NCBI RefSeq assembly: GCF_030272615.1
Contig: NC_081413.1
Coordinates: 604,314,709 to 604,378,708, forward strand
DNA: 64,000 bases
Direction: 5' to 3'
DNA from: Cryptomeria japonica
Taxonomy: Eukaryota > Streptophyta > Pinopsida > Cupressales > Cupressaceae
Both the position numbers and the translations under genes were made by a program. The notes under the pieces are model-generated. The model worked only from the letters and a program-made list of their open reading frames with translations, was not told the origin of the DNA and did not search any database. How positions within the stretch are numbered: the first letter of the stretch is position 1; each line of letters begins with the position of its first letter. Below are positions 13,484 through 24,765 of this stretch, one piece after another.

Positions 13484-13514
13484 ACCAAAATTTTAAGAGT
13501 GATAAAATTTTGGT
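13484..13514. repeat. Perfect 12-bp inverted repeat (hairpin)
   Basis: ACCAAAATTTTA at 13484-13495 is exactly complementary to TAAAATTTTGGT at 13503-13514, across a 7-nt loop (agagtga). It lies just inside the end of the coding-like remnant 13493-14270. A chance AT-rich palindrome is possible. Confidence 0.7.
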
Positions 13515-14270
13515 AACAAGCACAAGTAGGATGAGAACCTAAATGTCTTACAGGAACCTTTTATGATCATTAGTAATTGTTTTTGCATGGATTGAACAAT
13601 GTGCTCAACAAAATTATATCTTACTAGTTGAATTACACAATGGATATTAAAAACCATTTCAAGAAGGCTACCACCCATTTCCCTATCATTTTCCAATCCT
13701 AGGCAAAATATCAGCAATGAAATAGTATCCCGAACCCATGGAACAAAAATGTTACAATCATAAGGAGGATTATGATTCTGATCCAACAGAGTGCCACACA
13801 TTATTAGAGCTCTAATAAATGAATCTCTATGACTTGGGTCGAGACTCTCCTAATTTTCTGCCAACTTTTCTAGGTCAATGTGGACGTTTGAGTTTTGTGC
13901 TTCAAACCCTAGGTTCAACAAACGAGCAAATTCTCCCTCGTTTATGGATAGAATTTCCTCTTTTGTATTTTTATTGAAAATTGCTTTTTAGTCTTCCTAA
14001 TAATTTTCAGTGTAGAGCATGACAAATTCAAGGCAAGGGAATACTTCAAGTAACACCATGCTTCCCAATCCAACTTCCCGCGATACGATTTTATTTGTTC
14101 TTTGTTTTAACATTGTATTGAAAATAGTAAATTTTGCCCTGCTTGGATTTGCTGCCTTATTAGATAATTCATATCTAATTTGTATGATACGCTTTTTTAA
14201 TATGGATAGAAGGATCATAAATATCATGGTATTCATCAGTGAAACCTGGTGTTTTAACTAGTTCAGCTAG
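13493..14270 (-). pseudogene. Broken unidentified coding-like region
   Basis: On the minus strand a protein-like reading starts near 14270 (KKRIIQIRYELSNKAANPSR). It continues through an acidic helical part (KEEILSINEGEFARLLNLGF) with stops, then shifts frame into a 102-codon ORF (13801-13493; IFVPWVRDTISLLIFCLGL). The amphipathic Leu-rich helices and Lys/Glu patterning look like real former protein rather than random ORF. I do not recognise the family. It may be another retroelement accessory protein. Confidence 0.3.
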
Positions 14271-14728
14271 GTATATTTTTTTTTTACTTGGCTTCCTATT
14301 GAACTACTGCTTCTCGGTTTCCCCATCACTGTTACTGTTAATAATTAAATATAATGCAAGATACAAGCTTGAAAATACTAACCCTCAAATTGAATCACGA
14401 GATTAAAAAAAAGTAAAAAATGCGAGATGTAGGTGTTCTAGATTTTACCCAAAATTTCTATTTCACTAGATTGGTGCAGACAGACTCAGTTGCAACTTAC
14501 ATTCCTCAATCTAGTAGCCATTTTTGAATCTCCCTAGATTTACTAGTTTGTCCATGAAATGAAATACAATTATGAGTCACTTATTTTGAAAACATTGAAA
14601 AGTAAACAAGTAATACCTAAACGGCGAAATTTAAGGAATCCTATTGTAATTTTATAAATTATTATTAATATCTATTCGTCGTCTAAGGGAAAAACATTCA
14701 TTGCTTCAGTATAAATTCTAAGTACAGT

Positions 14729-15780
14729 GGACACATCAACAGACTTGAGTGATGAGTCACTTTTTTGGACTATTTTTGGAGTCTTTTTAATCCTTTTCAA
14801 CGTTTGCCTGAAATAGAGCTTAATGATAGATAATTAAATGTAAAATGTTCAATTCCGGGTCAATTTCTCAAAAATGTGTTTACTTCCCACATTTGGATGG
14901 AAATCCACCCTAATTTGTTGATTTGTGCTCATCCAACGGATGATGGTATTTGTTGTTAGTTATCCTGGGTCCCATGACTTATGCAATTTTCTGGATACAT
15001 CACTAGACTTGAGTCACTTTTTTGGACTGTTTTTGAAGTCTTTTTAATCCTTTTCAAATTCCTCCTGTAATAGATCTTTTTAGACTTAATTATAGTTAAT
15101 TAAGTGTAGAAAGTTCAATTCCAAGTGAAATTCTCACAAATTTTTTTACATCCCACATTTGGGCTGAAATCCACCCTAAGCCATTGATTTGTTCTTATCC
15201 AATGGATGATGGTATCTATTGTCAATTGTCATGGGTCCCAGGAATTTTGCCATTTTTCGGCCACGTCAACATATACGAGTCACTTTTTGAGAATGATTTT
15301 GAAGACTTTTTATCCTTTTCAACTTCTACTCAAAATAGAGCTTATTAAATTTAATTTATAGAATTGCAAATTTAGAATTTAACTATACTTAATTAGATGT
15401 TTATCTTTTATGGAAGTCTTCCATTAGAAGTTTGCAAAAAATGTTAATCGTTCCCACATTCGGCCTGAAATACACCTCAGGTCGTTGATTTGTGCTCATC
15501 CAACAGACGATAGTATCCTTTGTCAGTTGTCATGGGTTCCATTATACATAGAATTTCTACCACCCAAATGCCATGTCACCTGAAACTTCATCATCCCATG
15601 GGCCATAAGATTTATTTCCTATTGGTATTCAATGACATGTGTTTCTGGTGAAAGTTTGCAAAAAAAATTAGAGATCCCACATTCGGCCTGAAATAAACCT
15701 AAAGTCGTTGATCCATGCTACTACTCATCTAACGAATTCTAGTATCCATTGTTAGTTTTCATCCATCCCATTATCAATAG
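14729..15780. repeat. Tandem ~265-bp repeat, three units plus a partial fourth
   Basis: Units begin near 14729, 14993 and 15260 with a cttgagtcacttttt-like start, then gactgtttttgaagtc and tttttaatccttttcaa. Each unit then has cccacatttgg-ctgaaatccaccct, a variant of gttgatttgtgctcatccaa, and gatggtat ... catgggtccca. A partial fourth copy begins near 15650 (cccacattcggcctgaaat). An outlying copy of the ctgaaataaaact-agccattgatc part occurs near 18945. The units are non-coding. They may be a dispersed element that amplified in tandem. Confidence 0.75.
15517..15643. repeat. Direct repeat copy 1 (second copy at 17081-17205)
   Basis: About 125 bp running from the cattatacata region through ccacccaaatgcca and the acttcatc-tcccat-ggccata part to ttcaatgacatgt. 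It recurs near 17081-17205 in the same orientation with roughly 15 percent differences by eye. The two copies bracket about 1.45 kb that includes the coding-like remnant at 16192-16800. Confidence 0.75.
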
Positions 15781-16191
15781 GATTTGAATATTAATTAAAT
15801 GAATTAAATATATAAATGTATAATGAATTAAATATATAATTTAAATATGTAATTTCAAAACTTGCATGATATTTCAATTTCTTTTATCGATAATTTTTGT
15901 ATTGTATTACTTGGAAATAAAATATTACAAATATGCAAGTATAAGTGGTATAGTAAAACCACCAGAGTTATTCTGCCACAAAAAACACCCCCAAGGGCCA
16001 AAACCACCATTTCTAACAAAAAATAAAATGCTACTACTTGCAAAAACCTCAGAATTCCAATTCGGTGTACCAAAATTTGTAGCAGACACCCCTCATACAA
16101 ACAAAGTTGGGCCTGGGGAGAAAATGAACATGCAACAAAAAGATACAAATAGACAATACCAAACACCACTGGCCATAGTAGGATTAACCTA

Positions 16192-16800
16192 GAAATGGCC
16201 TGTACTCTGGGTCATCATAGAATTCTAAGAGCCGCTTCATTGCTTGGGTAGTCTTGGGTCTCGACTGCAACTCTTGACCCGCCTCTGCACATGCCACTTC
16301 ATGAAGGACCATTAAAACCTCATCACACTACATCAATCTTGCAAACATTTTGAAGGACTTCTACGCACACCAAGCAAGAGCTCTGCATCTTACCTTCAAA
16401 TCATCATCATCCCATCGAATGAGTGCTAGCGGTGCCATTGAAACAGCCACCCCTGCCTCAGGAATAATGACCACCTTCGAGACCACACAAGCACACACAC
16501 TATCCATATTTAACAAGTAGTGCCCATCAATTACAACTCTCAGGGTTTTTTTTTTCTTGTCCACCTCATCCTCAAATTGGGAACCACAAGTGGCAATCAA
16601 TGAATATGCTTTGTCCTGTAGTGATGACCTACATGGACAATTTCCTCTCCCAATAGCATTTTCACACTCTCGTACATCTGTTCATTCTTAAACAAGAACA
16701 AACCTTTCATGCTCCTATATGTAAATCATCCAAGAAATGAGACTAATTTCTTATCAGTATGGAAGGAGAAATTGGCTTCCATGCTGCTTAAGAAACCCAC
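16192..16800 (-). pseudogene. Broken unidentified coding-like region
   Basis: Minus-strand reading in two frames. The upstream part has FKNEQMYESVKMLLGEEIV. After a frameshift, near 16610, come AYSLIATCGSQFEDEV, LRVVIDGHYLLNMDSVCACV and a TQAMKRLLEFYDDPEYRP tail ending at a stop near 16190. At least two stops interrupt it. The helix-rich, Leu/Ala-rich character is compatible with an ARM-repeat-like fold, but I cannot name the family and make no functional claim. It sits between two direct repeat copies, as if it lies inside a duplicated or inserted block. Confidence 0.35.
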
Positions 16801-17080
16801 AACAATGTTGCAAGTGCAGACAATATGATACTAGGAATTCCAATCCACCCAAGATTTAAACACCTCTCACTCAATTCTAATTTATGACATCCAATGACGC
16901 CAGTCGTCGGCATTAATCACAAACTCTGCCATCATTCCTCTACATGCACTCGTTTAATCGTATAATTCATATGCACAAGCCAGCATTAAAGCCGCATAAA
17001 GGATAAATGTTAACCATTCACTTTCATGATAGTGATGTGTGTACAATAGGTCCATAAGGAAATATCACTGCATATCTGTT

Positions 17081-17205
17081 GTTAGTTCCTGCGGGCCCCA
17101 TTATACATAGGATTTATACCACCCAAATGCCACGTCACTTGACACTTCATCGTCCCATTGGCCATAGCCTTTATTTCATGTCAGTGTTCAATGACATGTA
17201 TTTTC
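17081..17205. repeat. Direct repeat copy 2 (first copy at 15517-15643)
   Basis: Same sequence family as 15517-15643. It contains gccacgtcac and the cgtcccattggccata block. Confidence 0.75.
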
Positions 17206-17963
17206 GATGTTCAATGTACATGTATCTAGTTAGTTGGACTTTTTATATATATTGAAATTATGTAGAAAAAATTACAACAAGTAAGTTGGACTTTTAATTC
17301 ACTTATTTTTCGTGAGCTAAACATATTTTTTTAATATTTATAAAATTATAATCAATGATAATCAATGTAAAAATAATTAATGAAACATTACATAAAAAAG
17401 ATCATAGTATTAGATTTATTTCCATTGTTTAAAAAACTATTGAAATAACGTAGCTCATACACATTGTGATCCTTATTGGATGCTATCACTTGCATCCAAT
17501 CCTTGACATTATGTTTTTTCAAATACTTCTTTGTCAAGCACTTCAAATATCTTTTATAAAAGGTCATCTCAGAAGTGACACTGAGTTAGTTCTTTAACTT
17601 TAGAGAAAAAATTAAAATAGACCTACTATTTTTTTATGATGAAAATTAAATCTTATATCCACACAAATTAATAACTATTTAAGCTATTTCAAAAAATAAT
17701 GATTATGCTAAGTATCCTGCCATGGCATGATGGCATCAACAAATAATAAAATAAAATAGAAAGCATTTTTTATATCCATAAGAGGCAAACTGAAACGAAC
17801 TAGAATTTACAAAATTATCATTAATATATATGTTTCGTAAATTTACAATTTTTACATGTCGGTGTCCCTCAAAAACTTCAAAGCTAAAATGAGTGAGGTT
17901 ATGAGGAAAACTACTAGGGGGTCGGGGCTAGGGCACATGTAGTGGACACATTCATGGTTTACC

Positions 17964-18506
17964 CTAAGAATCCCACCCTCTCTCCATGTATAATTCTTCA
18001 AGCCAACTATAGTTTGCAAAGTCATCTAGGAGGAACCATTTCTAGAGAAAATCCCTACCAATCCACACCCATTTCCTATGACGCATAAACTCTTCCACAC
18101 TAAAGTTCAAAAGAAATGATTTCTTGGCCACTGTTTGGTCAGGGAGGAGAAGCTTGGTTAATTTATTCGCCCAAGGGATCCCCACCCCTACTTCTGCAAA
18201 GAAGACAATAGTAATGTCATCTCCAAGGAAGTCTTCTTTAAACACCTTCCTTAGCAACATCAACATATTGACCTTGTCTCTTCCGAGATCAAGAAGAGAC
18301 ACCAAGAACTGGGTCGTAATGTCCGTGTTAACACAGTATCTATTTTCATTCCGCAGAAACTCTTTATCCAACACCATCCTCATAGCCTCATTAGTGAACA
18401 TCCCAACCTCCTTATAGATGTATTGGAGGGTTGGGTCTCTAACGGAGCTCAAAAAGGCCCTCTGGTCTTCCACATAAATGATTCTCAAGCGGATAGGAGT
18501 GTCCAT
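17964..18506 (-). CDS. Hypothetical small protein (154 codons, possibly 180 with one stop)
   Basis: The minus-strand ORF starts at ATG 18506-18504 (MDTPIRLRIIYVEDQRAF) and stops at TAG near 18042. The reading continues sensibly past this stop in the same frame (KWFLLDDFANYSWLEELYME) to a second stop at 17964-17966. The first stop may therefore be a recent nonsense change in a ~180-residue protein. The composition is soluble and mixed-helical, with no signal peptide or membrane segment. A TATA-like box (CTATTTATAGA on the minus strand; 18637-18647) lies about 135 bp upstream of the ATG, a plausible promoter position. I do not recognise the family. It could be a lineage-specific gene or another element-derived ORF. 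Confidence 0.45.
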
Positions 18507-19225
18507 CTTGAGAAATCAGAATACCAAATTATACAGCTTAAGCCTATAGACCTAAACCAGAAGTAGAATTTAAATACTGTGAGCTTGGATGATTTATCTA
18601 CCAAAGATTAATTGAAGATGAAAGAAGCAGAGATCGTCTATAAATAGTTGGATCTCTTGATTGTAATAATTATTTCTCTAACCGTATTAATTCCTTTAAT
18701 TTTTTTTAAATCTCTTGTATATCTTTGTAAATCTTTCCCATAAATGCACTAGTGTGCGAAATTGGAAACAACTATAAACTAGTACCAAATACACAATTGG
18801 AAGTCGTGGGGATAGAGTGGATTACAATTAGTGACTAGACATATATATAATGACCAACATTATTGATCCTGACATTTGATACGTGTCTATTGAAACCAAT
18901 TCCATTCTGGGCACTTTCTAGTGAACTACGTTCTCTTCAGAAATTTGGGCTGAAATAAAACTTCAGCCATTGATCTATGATCATCGAATAGTTTAAAATC
19001 ATTGATGGATTTTAAGTACGTGTCATGTGTCAAAGAGGCCATGCTTATCGATACATCGTGCAAAGTCCAGACTCAATGTGATGTACTCATGTGGTGTGAT
19101 GTGCCTTGTCTACTAATAGCAATGAATTCATGAAATCACTAATAAAATATATATTTTTCCATAAATAACAAAATATTAGCTAAACAAATTAAATAATTTG
19201 CAAGCAGTAGATAAAAATCGCCAAT

Positions 19226-19230
19226 ACACT
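19226..19230. other. Target-site duplication, left copy (acact)
   Basis: acact directly precedes the 5' LTR and is repeated at 30631-30635 directly after the 3' LTR. This proves integration of the 19231-30630 element as a unit. Confidence 0.95.
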
Positions 19231-20531
19231 TGATGAGCTTAAAATATGCTCATAATTTGGATGTTATGATAAACTTTTAAATGCCTTTACTTTTGTTATT
19301 TCATGGATGTTCAGACTTTGTTGAAACCTTTTTTTGGGATATCCTGTAGCAAGATACTTTTATATTCCTATAGCTCATTGTGTTGACTTGATTGCATTTA
19401 TTGCCCTGTTGACTCCCTAAAATGACTGGTATATCGTATACAGTTTTTTGAATGATGAAGTAGATTTAAAATGTGTGATTAATGAATAGATATCGTGTAT
19501 GTGCCATATGCCTTTTTCTATTGCCTGTTACCTTTTGTTTCGCAGGTTGTTGAAGAACGATCGAGTCAAGCGCAGCCGATCTCGACCTTGCAGTAAAGTC
19601 CATTTCCTACACGACTTTGAGGGAGCTCTGGCAAAGACTCTGTGACCGAAACCATGGGAAAGAATTTTAATGTCAGTCAATCTGGAAAGAGTGGAGCGCT
19701 AGATTCTCTCTGGATCAGGTTGAATGCATAAATTCATTTATGGAGTTTGTTCCTTGATTCGGGGATATATTTTACTTCCACATCTTTCCTTGATGGAGTT
19801 AGTTAGTTAGTTGCTCTCCTATTTTTAAATAAAGTTCTCCTGTGCAAGAGAGGGAGAGAAGAGAGTTAGAATAAGATAGAATCAAAGTAGTAGATATCAT
19901 GTAAGAATCAATATGATAAAAAAGATAGAATCTGTTTAACAAGAGACAGAGTTTGTTGTTAGTTTCCATATCAACAAAACAATGTATATCATTCTATTTT
20001 TATGAATAAAGTTCAATGAAGTTCTGAGTTTAGCATCTGCGTAATCAGGAGATGCTTGCTAAGGGGGCCCACTTAGTAGGTATCTGTAGCTAGTTAGTTA
20101 GTTGTTCTTTCCTGTTAAGCTTCAATTTACTTTCATCTTTAAAGTTTTTATACAAACCTAGCTTTACATTGCTTCTGCAGCATAAGGAATCCATCACTGT
20201 GCCTGTTCCTGCAGCATAAGGCTAGTTCATAGTTTGTGTTTTAGTTGTAGTTATCACGATTTCTGTTTTAATCAAATCATAGTTGAGTTAAAGAGCTTTG
20301 CATTACCTTCCTGTAGCATAGGTAGAATTTCTTTCCAGTATGTATTTCTGCTAAGATTTGACCAAAATGAGTTCCTAGTGCATATATTTTGCTGTGCCAT
20401 TTAAAGTATATGTCCCCTGGTTTGACAAGTAAATGAACGTCTACAGAGAGAGATATTGGTCACCTATTGGAATGCCTAATTCCCAGGAAATATTTTACTA
20501 TGATTTTCATATCCTTTTGTGGGCGCGACCA
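19231..20531 (+). repeat. 5' LTR
   Basis: 1,301 bp, from TGATGAGC to GCGACCA. It contains short direct tandem tagttagttag stretches, AATAAA at 20005-20010 and a purine-rich gagagggagagaagagag block. It matches 29327-30630 along its whole length apart from scattered, mostly transition, differences and a small indel near 19850. Confidence 0.95.
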
Positions 20532-20536
20532 TTTTT

Positions 20537-20554
20537 TGGTGCCATTGCCGGGGA
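20537..20554 (+). other. Primer binding site, tRNA-Asp type
   Basis: tggtgccattgccgggga, five unpaired bases after the LTR. It is complementary to the 3' end of plant tRNA-Asp(GTC) except at two positions, both of which look like C-to-T or G-to-A changes at former CpG sites. The 3'-end sequence of the tRNA is from general knowledge. Confidence 0.85.
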
Positions 20555-20653
20555 TGGCGTCTAGCTAGGAGTTTATCAGAAGTCATTTTTAGCATTAGTT
20601 TAGCTTATTAGTAAAATTTTCTAGATCTTTCAAGCCACTATTCATCATATTGC

Positions 20654-21384
20654 ATGCATAGAAGAAGAAGAGACACCTTGGGAAGGTTCCTCCCTGAAAA
20701 TCTGTTTATTGAACTACCATTTGACCCAGCTGACAATGAACCTAAGAAAAATCCATTCGCTCTATTATTCCAGCAACCAAACATGGCAAATAATCCACCT
20801 AATAATCCACCTCCTGCATTTGAGTTTCCCATTGTCCCCTAGGAAGATACTGAAAATCTTAAAAACATTCCCTCTTCTTTGCTTCCAAAGTTTTATGGCC
20901 TGGTCATAGAGGACCCAGAAACCTTTCTGTTTGAATTTGATACCCTCTGTCATAGTTATGACTACAACATAGACACTCATAAACTGAAGTTATTTCCTTC
21001 CACCTTGAAGGAAGGAGCTCTCAGATGGTTCATGAGTCTAGGAAGAGGTGTCGTTGATAGTTGGGAGGTCATGCAGACAAAATTCCTTGAAAAATATAAG
21101 GAATATTGTAAGAGCACCAGAAAGGTGATGACATATTCCGAATTCAGCAGAAGGACGATGAAAGTTTGGAAGATTATATTTCTAGATTCTTGTTTTCACT
21201 ACAGAGGAACTCAAACCATACTCTCAATGAGGACTCTCAGAAACTACTGTTTCTAAAGGGATTAGGTGATGCTTGTATAGACGTCCTAGACCTGATAGGA
21301 GGAGGTGATATAACCCAGGTGCCTTGGGATGATATAAAGAAAATATGTCTTAACTACTCTCGAGCAATAGTTAAGAAAGGTTGA
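20654..21384 (+). pseudogene. gag (capsid region), broken
   Basis: Starts MHRRRRDTLGRFLPEN, then an Asn/Pro-rich stretch and an in-frame TAG (20840-20842). The retrotransposon Gag capsid domain follows (LPKFYGLVIEDPETFLFEF, LKEGALRWFMSLGRG, then SWEVMQTKFLEKYKEY). A frameshift near 21150-21170 moves the reading into the frame carrying EDYISRFLFSLQRN and a LKGLG segment, which ends at 21384. The product would form the capsid shell of the virus-like particle. The stop and the shift make it non-functional. Confidence 0.85.
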
Positions 21385-22369
21385 AGTCATCATGCTACAA
21401 TAGGGAAGTCTTCTTCTGGTGGAGTTTCCTGAATGGAGATAACAAATTTGCTATCTGACTTCAAGTAGGACATCATTAATAATATGGCTACACAACTGGA
21501 CACTATGCAAGCTTGAAAGAAACATGAGGAGGTTGACACAATTTTGGCCGAGTTCTGTCCATACTGTAAACAAAAGAAGTGTGACTGCAGATGTAAGATG
21601 GTGGCTAATTTGGAAGCCAAACAGCTACCTACTAACTTCAAGCCAGTAGAAGGAGATGATGATCAAGTGTTCTTTGTTGCACAAAGGAGACCATGGGCCC
21701 AAAGAGAAGGTATGCCTCAAGACCCTTTAACTTTTGGTAATTCTTATTCTGGATATAATAACCAATGGTAACATACATATGGACCACCACCACCCTAGAA
21801 TCGACCTCAACCAAATTGGCCTAATTATCAGAACTAGCAATGGCAATCCCCTCAAGGAGGATGACAGCAGCCACAAAGGCAATGGACCCCACCTTTAGGA
21901 AATTGGCAGCAAAATTCCCAATGGCGAGGCCCTCAACAATGGCAAAACCAGTCCTCTGGATTCTTGCAGCTTCCACAGCCACAACCACAAGCCCTTATGC
22001 CGCCTCCTGTAGTAACTGCCACAAATCCTGGACCTCCAGAACAAACACCTATACCTGCCCAGCCGTTGCCCAATCCCAATAATAAGCAACAGCAGCAACC
22101 TCAACAGCCTGCGTATCTTGCTGAAGCCAACCAATATCAAGCTTATGCCTTAAACGTTAATGACATCCATTTGAGATCTGGAACTACTTTACCTACTCCA
22201 AAACTACCTCTGATTACTGAAATATCAGATTCTCCCCATGAAGAATCTATTGCACGTGTTGTTCCTACTAAGCACATGCCCATAACTGATATAGTTCCTA
22301 AAGAGCCTGTTCTACAAAATCAAGACAACCCACCTTTTCCTTAGAGGTTGCAAAGTATTGCATATAAAC
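21385..22369 (+). pseudogene. gag C-terminal / linker region, Cys-cluster and Gln/Pro-rich
   Basis: After the capsid part, an ORF (from 21544) opens with a cysteine cluster (EFCPYCKQKKCDCRCKM). It stands where a CCHC zinc knuckle would be expected, but its histidine is absent and the spacing differs. A Gln/Pro/Asn-rich low-complexity stretch follows (to about 22110), then a more structured part with YALNVNDIHLRSGT up to 22344. Several stops lie between 21384 and 21960. Low-complexity Gln/Pro linkers are usual between capsid and protease in this lineage. Confidence 0.6.
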
Positions 22370-22893
22370 CCATGGAAGAACCCACTTTTGACATTATGGA
22401 TCAACTCAAAAATGTCAAGATTCAAATTCCTTTATTTCAGGCTATTAAAGATATTCCTATTTTTGGAAAAGCTATTAAAGAATCCTGTTTGAAGAAGCTT
22501 GGATGAAAGAAAAAGGATCCTCAAATAATTCATGTATTAGGGAAATTAGCTAATATAATGTTGGGAAATGTAGTTATTCCAAAGTATATTGACCTTGGAA
22601 GTCCTGTAGTGCAGATAAATGTAAATGGCCAAGTTGTAAAAAATGTTTTGATTGATTTAGGTGCTGCCATTAATGTCATGACAAAGCATACTATGGACTC
22701 CCTGAACATTTTAAACATTAGGTCTACACCCACAGTGCTGCAGCTTGCAGACAGCTCCACAGTTAAACCTAATGGGATAGTAGAAGATGTAATTGTCATT
22801 CTTGAATCTTGGGAGTATATTGTTGATTTCACAATATTATCAGTTAAGACAACTTTAGGAGGATATCCAGTTATCTTGGTAGACCATGGTTAG
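22370..22893 (+). pseudogene. Retroelement aspartic protease, degenerate
   Basis: Contains an upstream LGNVVIPKYIDLGSPVV-type approach and the active-site region VLIDLGAAINVMTKHTMD. The D-L-G-A form (instead of D-S/T-G) is usual for Athila/Tat-type elements. It is followed by VLQLADSSTVKPNGIVEDV and a hydrophobic strand with GYPVILVDHG before the stop at 22893. It would process the Gag-Pol polyprotein. The original reading was longer; stops at 22342-22344 and 22503-22505 isolate this segment. Confidence 0.8.
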
Positions 22894-23288
22894 GAACTGC
22901 TGATACTTTTTTAGGATGCTGTTCTGGAGATATGACCATTTCTAATGGGCAGTCCACAAAGAAATTGGCTCTGTATCTGCCTGCTAGACCTCAGCTAGAT
23001 TTGTCCTAATTTGTTTGGCCAGATGTGGGGGAGGAAATTGAAGAAACCAATTCTTTGGCTCAATTAATGATGATTCAAAATGACCCATTCTCACAACTTC
23101 AGAGTGAAGATGCCTTGCTATTTCAAATTCTATAGTACAACTCTGATACGGGTAGTTCATCTGATCCAAATGGTACTCATTTACAATGTTTCCTGTAGCA
23201 ACTAGATTCTGAAAGTTCACTGCCTAAACTTCCAGCGATTTTTCATAATGTGCTTCCATAAGAGGTACAAACATTACCTGTAGACTCT

Positions 23289-24765
23289 ATGAGTAATCTC
23301 ACGGAGCAGATAGAATTGTCTCAAGGTCATTGTTTGAATATCAATAACAAGCTGTCACAGTCTCAACAAGCTGACCTATTAAAAATGCTACAAGAACAGC
23401 ATAAAGCTTTTGCATGGGAATATGGGGACATGCAAGGAATAGATCCTCAAGTTTGTACTCATAGGATATATATCAAAGAAGACTGTTCACCAATTAGACA
23501 ACCTCAAAGAAGAGTAAATCCAGCACTTAGAGAAATAGTTAAAAGTGAGCTTCAAAAGTTGCTTGATGCTAGTTTTATTTATCCAATCTCTGACAGTCAA
23601 TGGGTTTCTCTATTAGTCATTGTCCCCAAGAAAGGTGGAAAATGGAGAGTATGTGTAGATTATAGAGAATTGAACAATGCCACTAAAAAAGATCACTTTC
23701 CACTATCTTTTGTAGATCAAGTACTAGACTCACTGTCTGGCAAAAGATATTTTTCCTTTTTGGATGGTTACAGTGGGTACAATCAAATAAAAATTGCTGC
23801 TGAAGATCAAGATAAGACCACTTTTACCTATCCATGGGAACATTTGCTTATTCAGTCTTGCCTTTTGGCCTATGCAATGCCCAGCAACATTTCAGAGAGT
23901 AGTAATTAGTATCTTTGTTGATATATCTCATGAATGTATGGAGATTTACATGGATGATTTCACTGCCTATGGAGTCACATTTGAAGAAGCACTAGTAAAT
24001 TTAGAAAAATTATTGAAAAGGTGTAGAGAGCAAAATTTGTCTCTAAACAGTGAGAAGTGTTTTCTAATGATGGAAGAAGGTATTGTTCTAGGTCATCATG
24101 TTTCAAAGAATGGAATTCAGGTCGACCCTGCTAAAATTGAAGTAATTCAGAATTTACAAACTCCTACAAAACAGAAAGATGTCAGAAGTTTTCTTGGTCA
24201 TGCAGGGTATTATAGAAGGTTTATAAAAGACTTCAGTAAAATTGCCAGTCCACTTTATGCTTTGTTAATAAAGGATTCCCAATTTAAGTGGACAAAGGCC
24301 TGTGAAAAATCCTTCCTACAACTAAAGGACTTGCTTACTAAAGCCCTTGTTCATCAAGGTCCAAAATGGAATTTGCCTTTTCACATACATGGTGATGCTT
24401 CTAACTTTGGCATAGGAGCAGTTCTGAATCAAAAAGAAAATTTAGTTGAACATGCTATTTACTTTATTAGCAAGAACCTTCAAGGTCCTGAGCTCAACTA
24501 TACTGTCACAGAAAAGGAGTTGCTTGCAGTAGTGTATGCTTTGAATAAATTTAGGCATTATGTCACAGGTTATCAGATATTCATCCATACTGATCATGCA
24601 GCAATCAAGTATCTGATGAACAAACCTGCCATCTCTAGTAGGTTGGCACGTTGGCTCCTATTGTTACAAAAGTTTGACATTTCCACAATTGACAAACCAG
24701 GGAGAACTAATGTTGTAGCTGACTTTTATCAAGACTTCAATCAATTGCACCTATTGAACATGAGA
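23289..24765 (+). pseudogene. Reverse transcriptase - RNase H, broken by frameshifts
   Basis: The RT domain starts around 23400 (HRIYIKEDCSPIRQPQRR; VNPALREIVKSELQKLLDA) and has VPKKGGKWRVCVDYRELN and a LDGYSGYNQI block. The catalytic YMDD lies at about 23946-23960 (EIYMDDFTAYG). Two single-base losses in short homopolymer runs between about 23835 and 23895 put the middle of the palm domain in a third frame; the downstream part is then open (from 23794). The connection and RNase H follow (FHIHGDASNFGIGAVL, YTVTEKELLAVVYAL, FIHTDHAAIKYLMN) to about 24740, with catalytic Asp, Glu and Asp present. Another 1-bp shift near 24745 separates it from integrase. Confidence 0.93.

Noticed and set aside
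15866-16192. 108-codon + strand ORF
   Set aside because: Overlaps an equally long ORF on the other strand; neither has recognisable protein character, and both cross repeat DNA.
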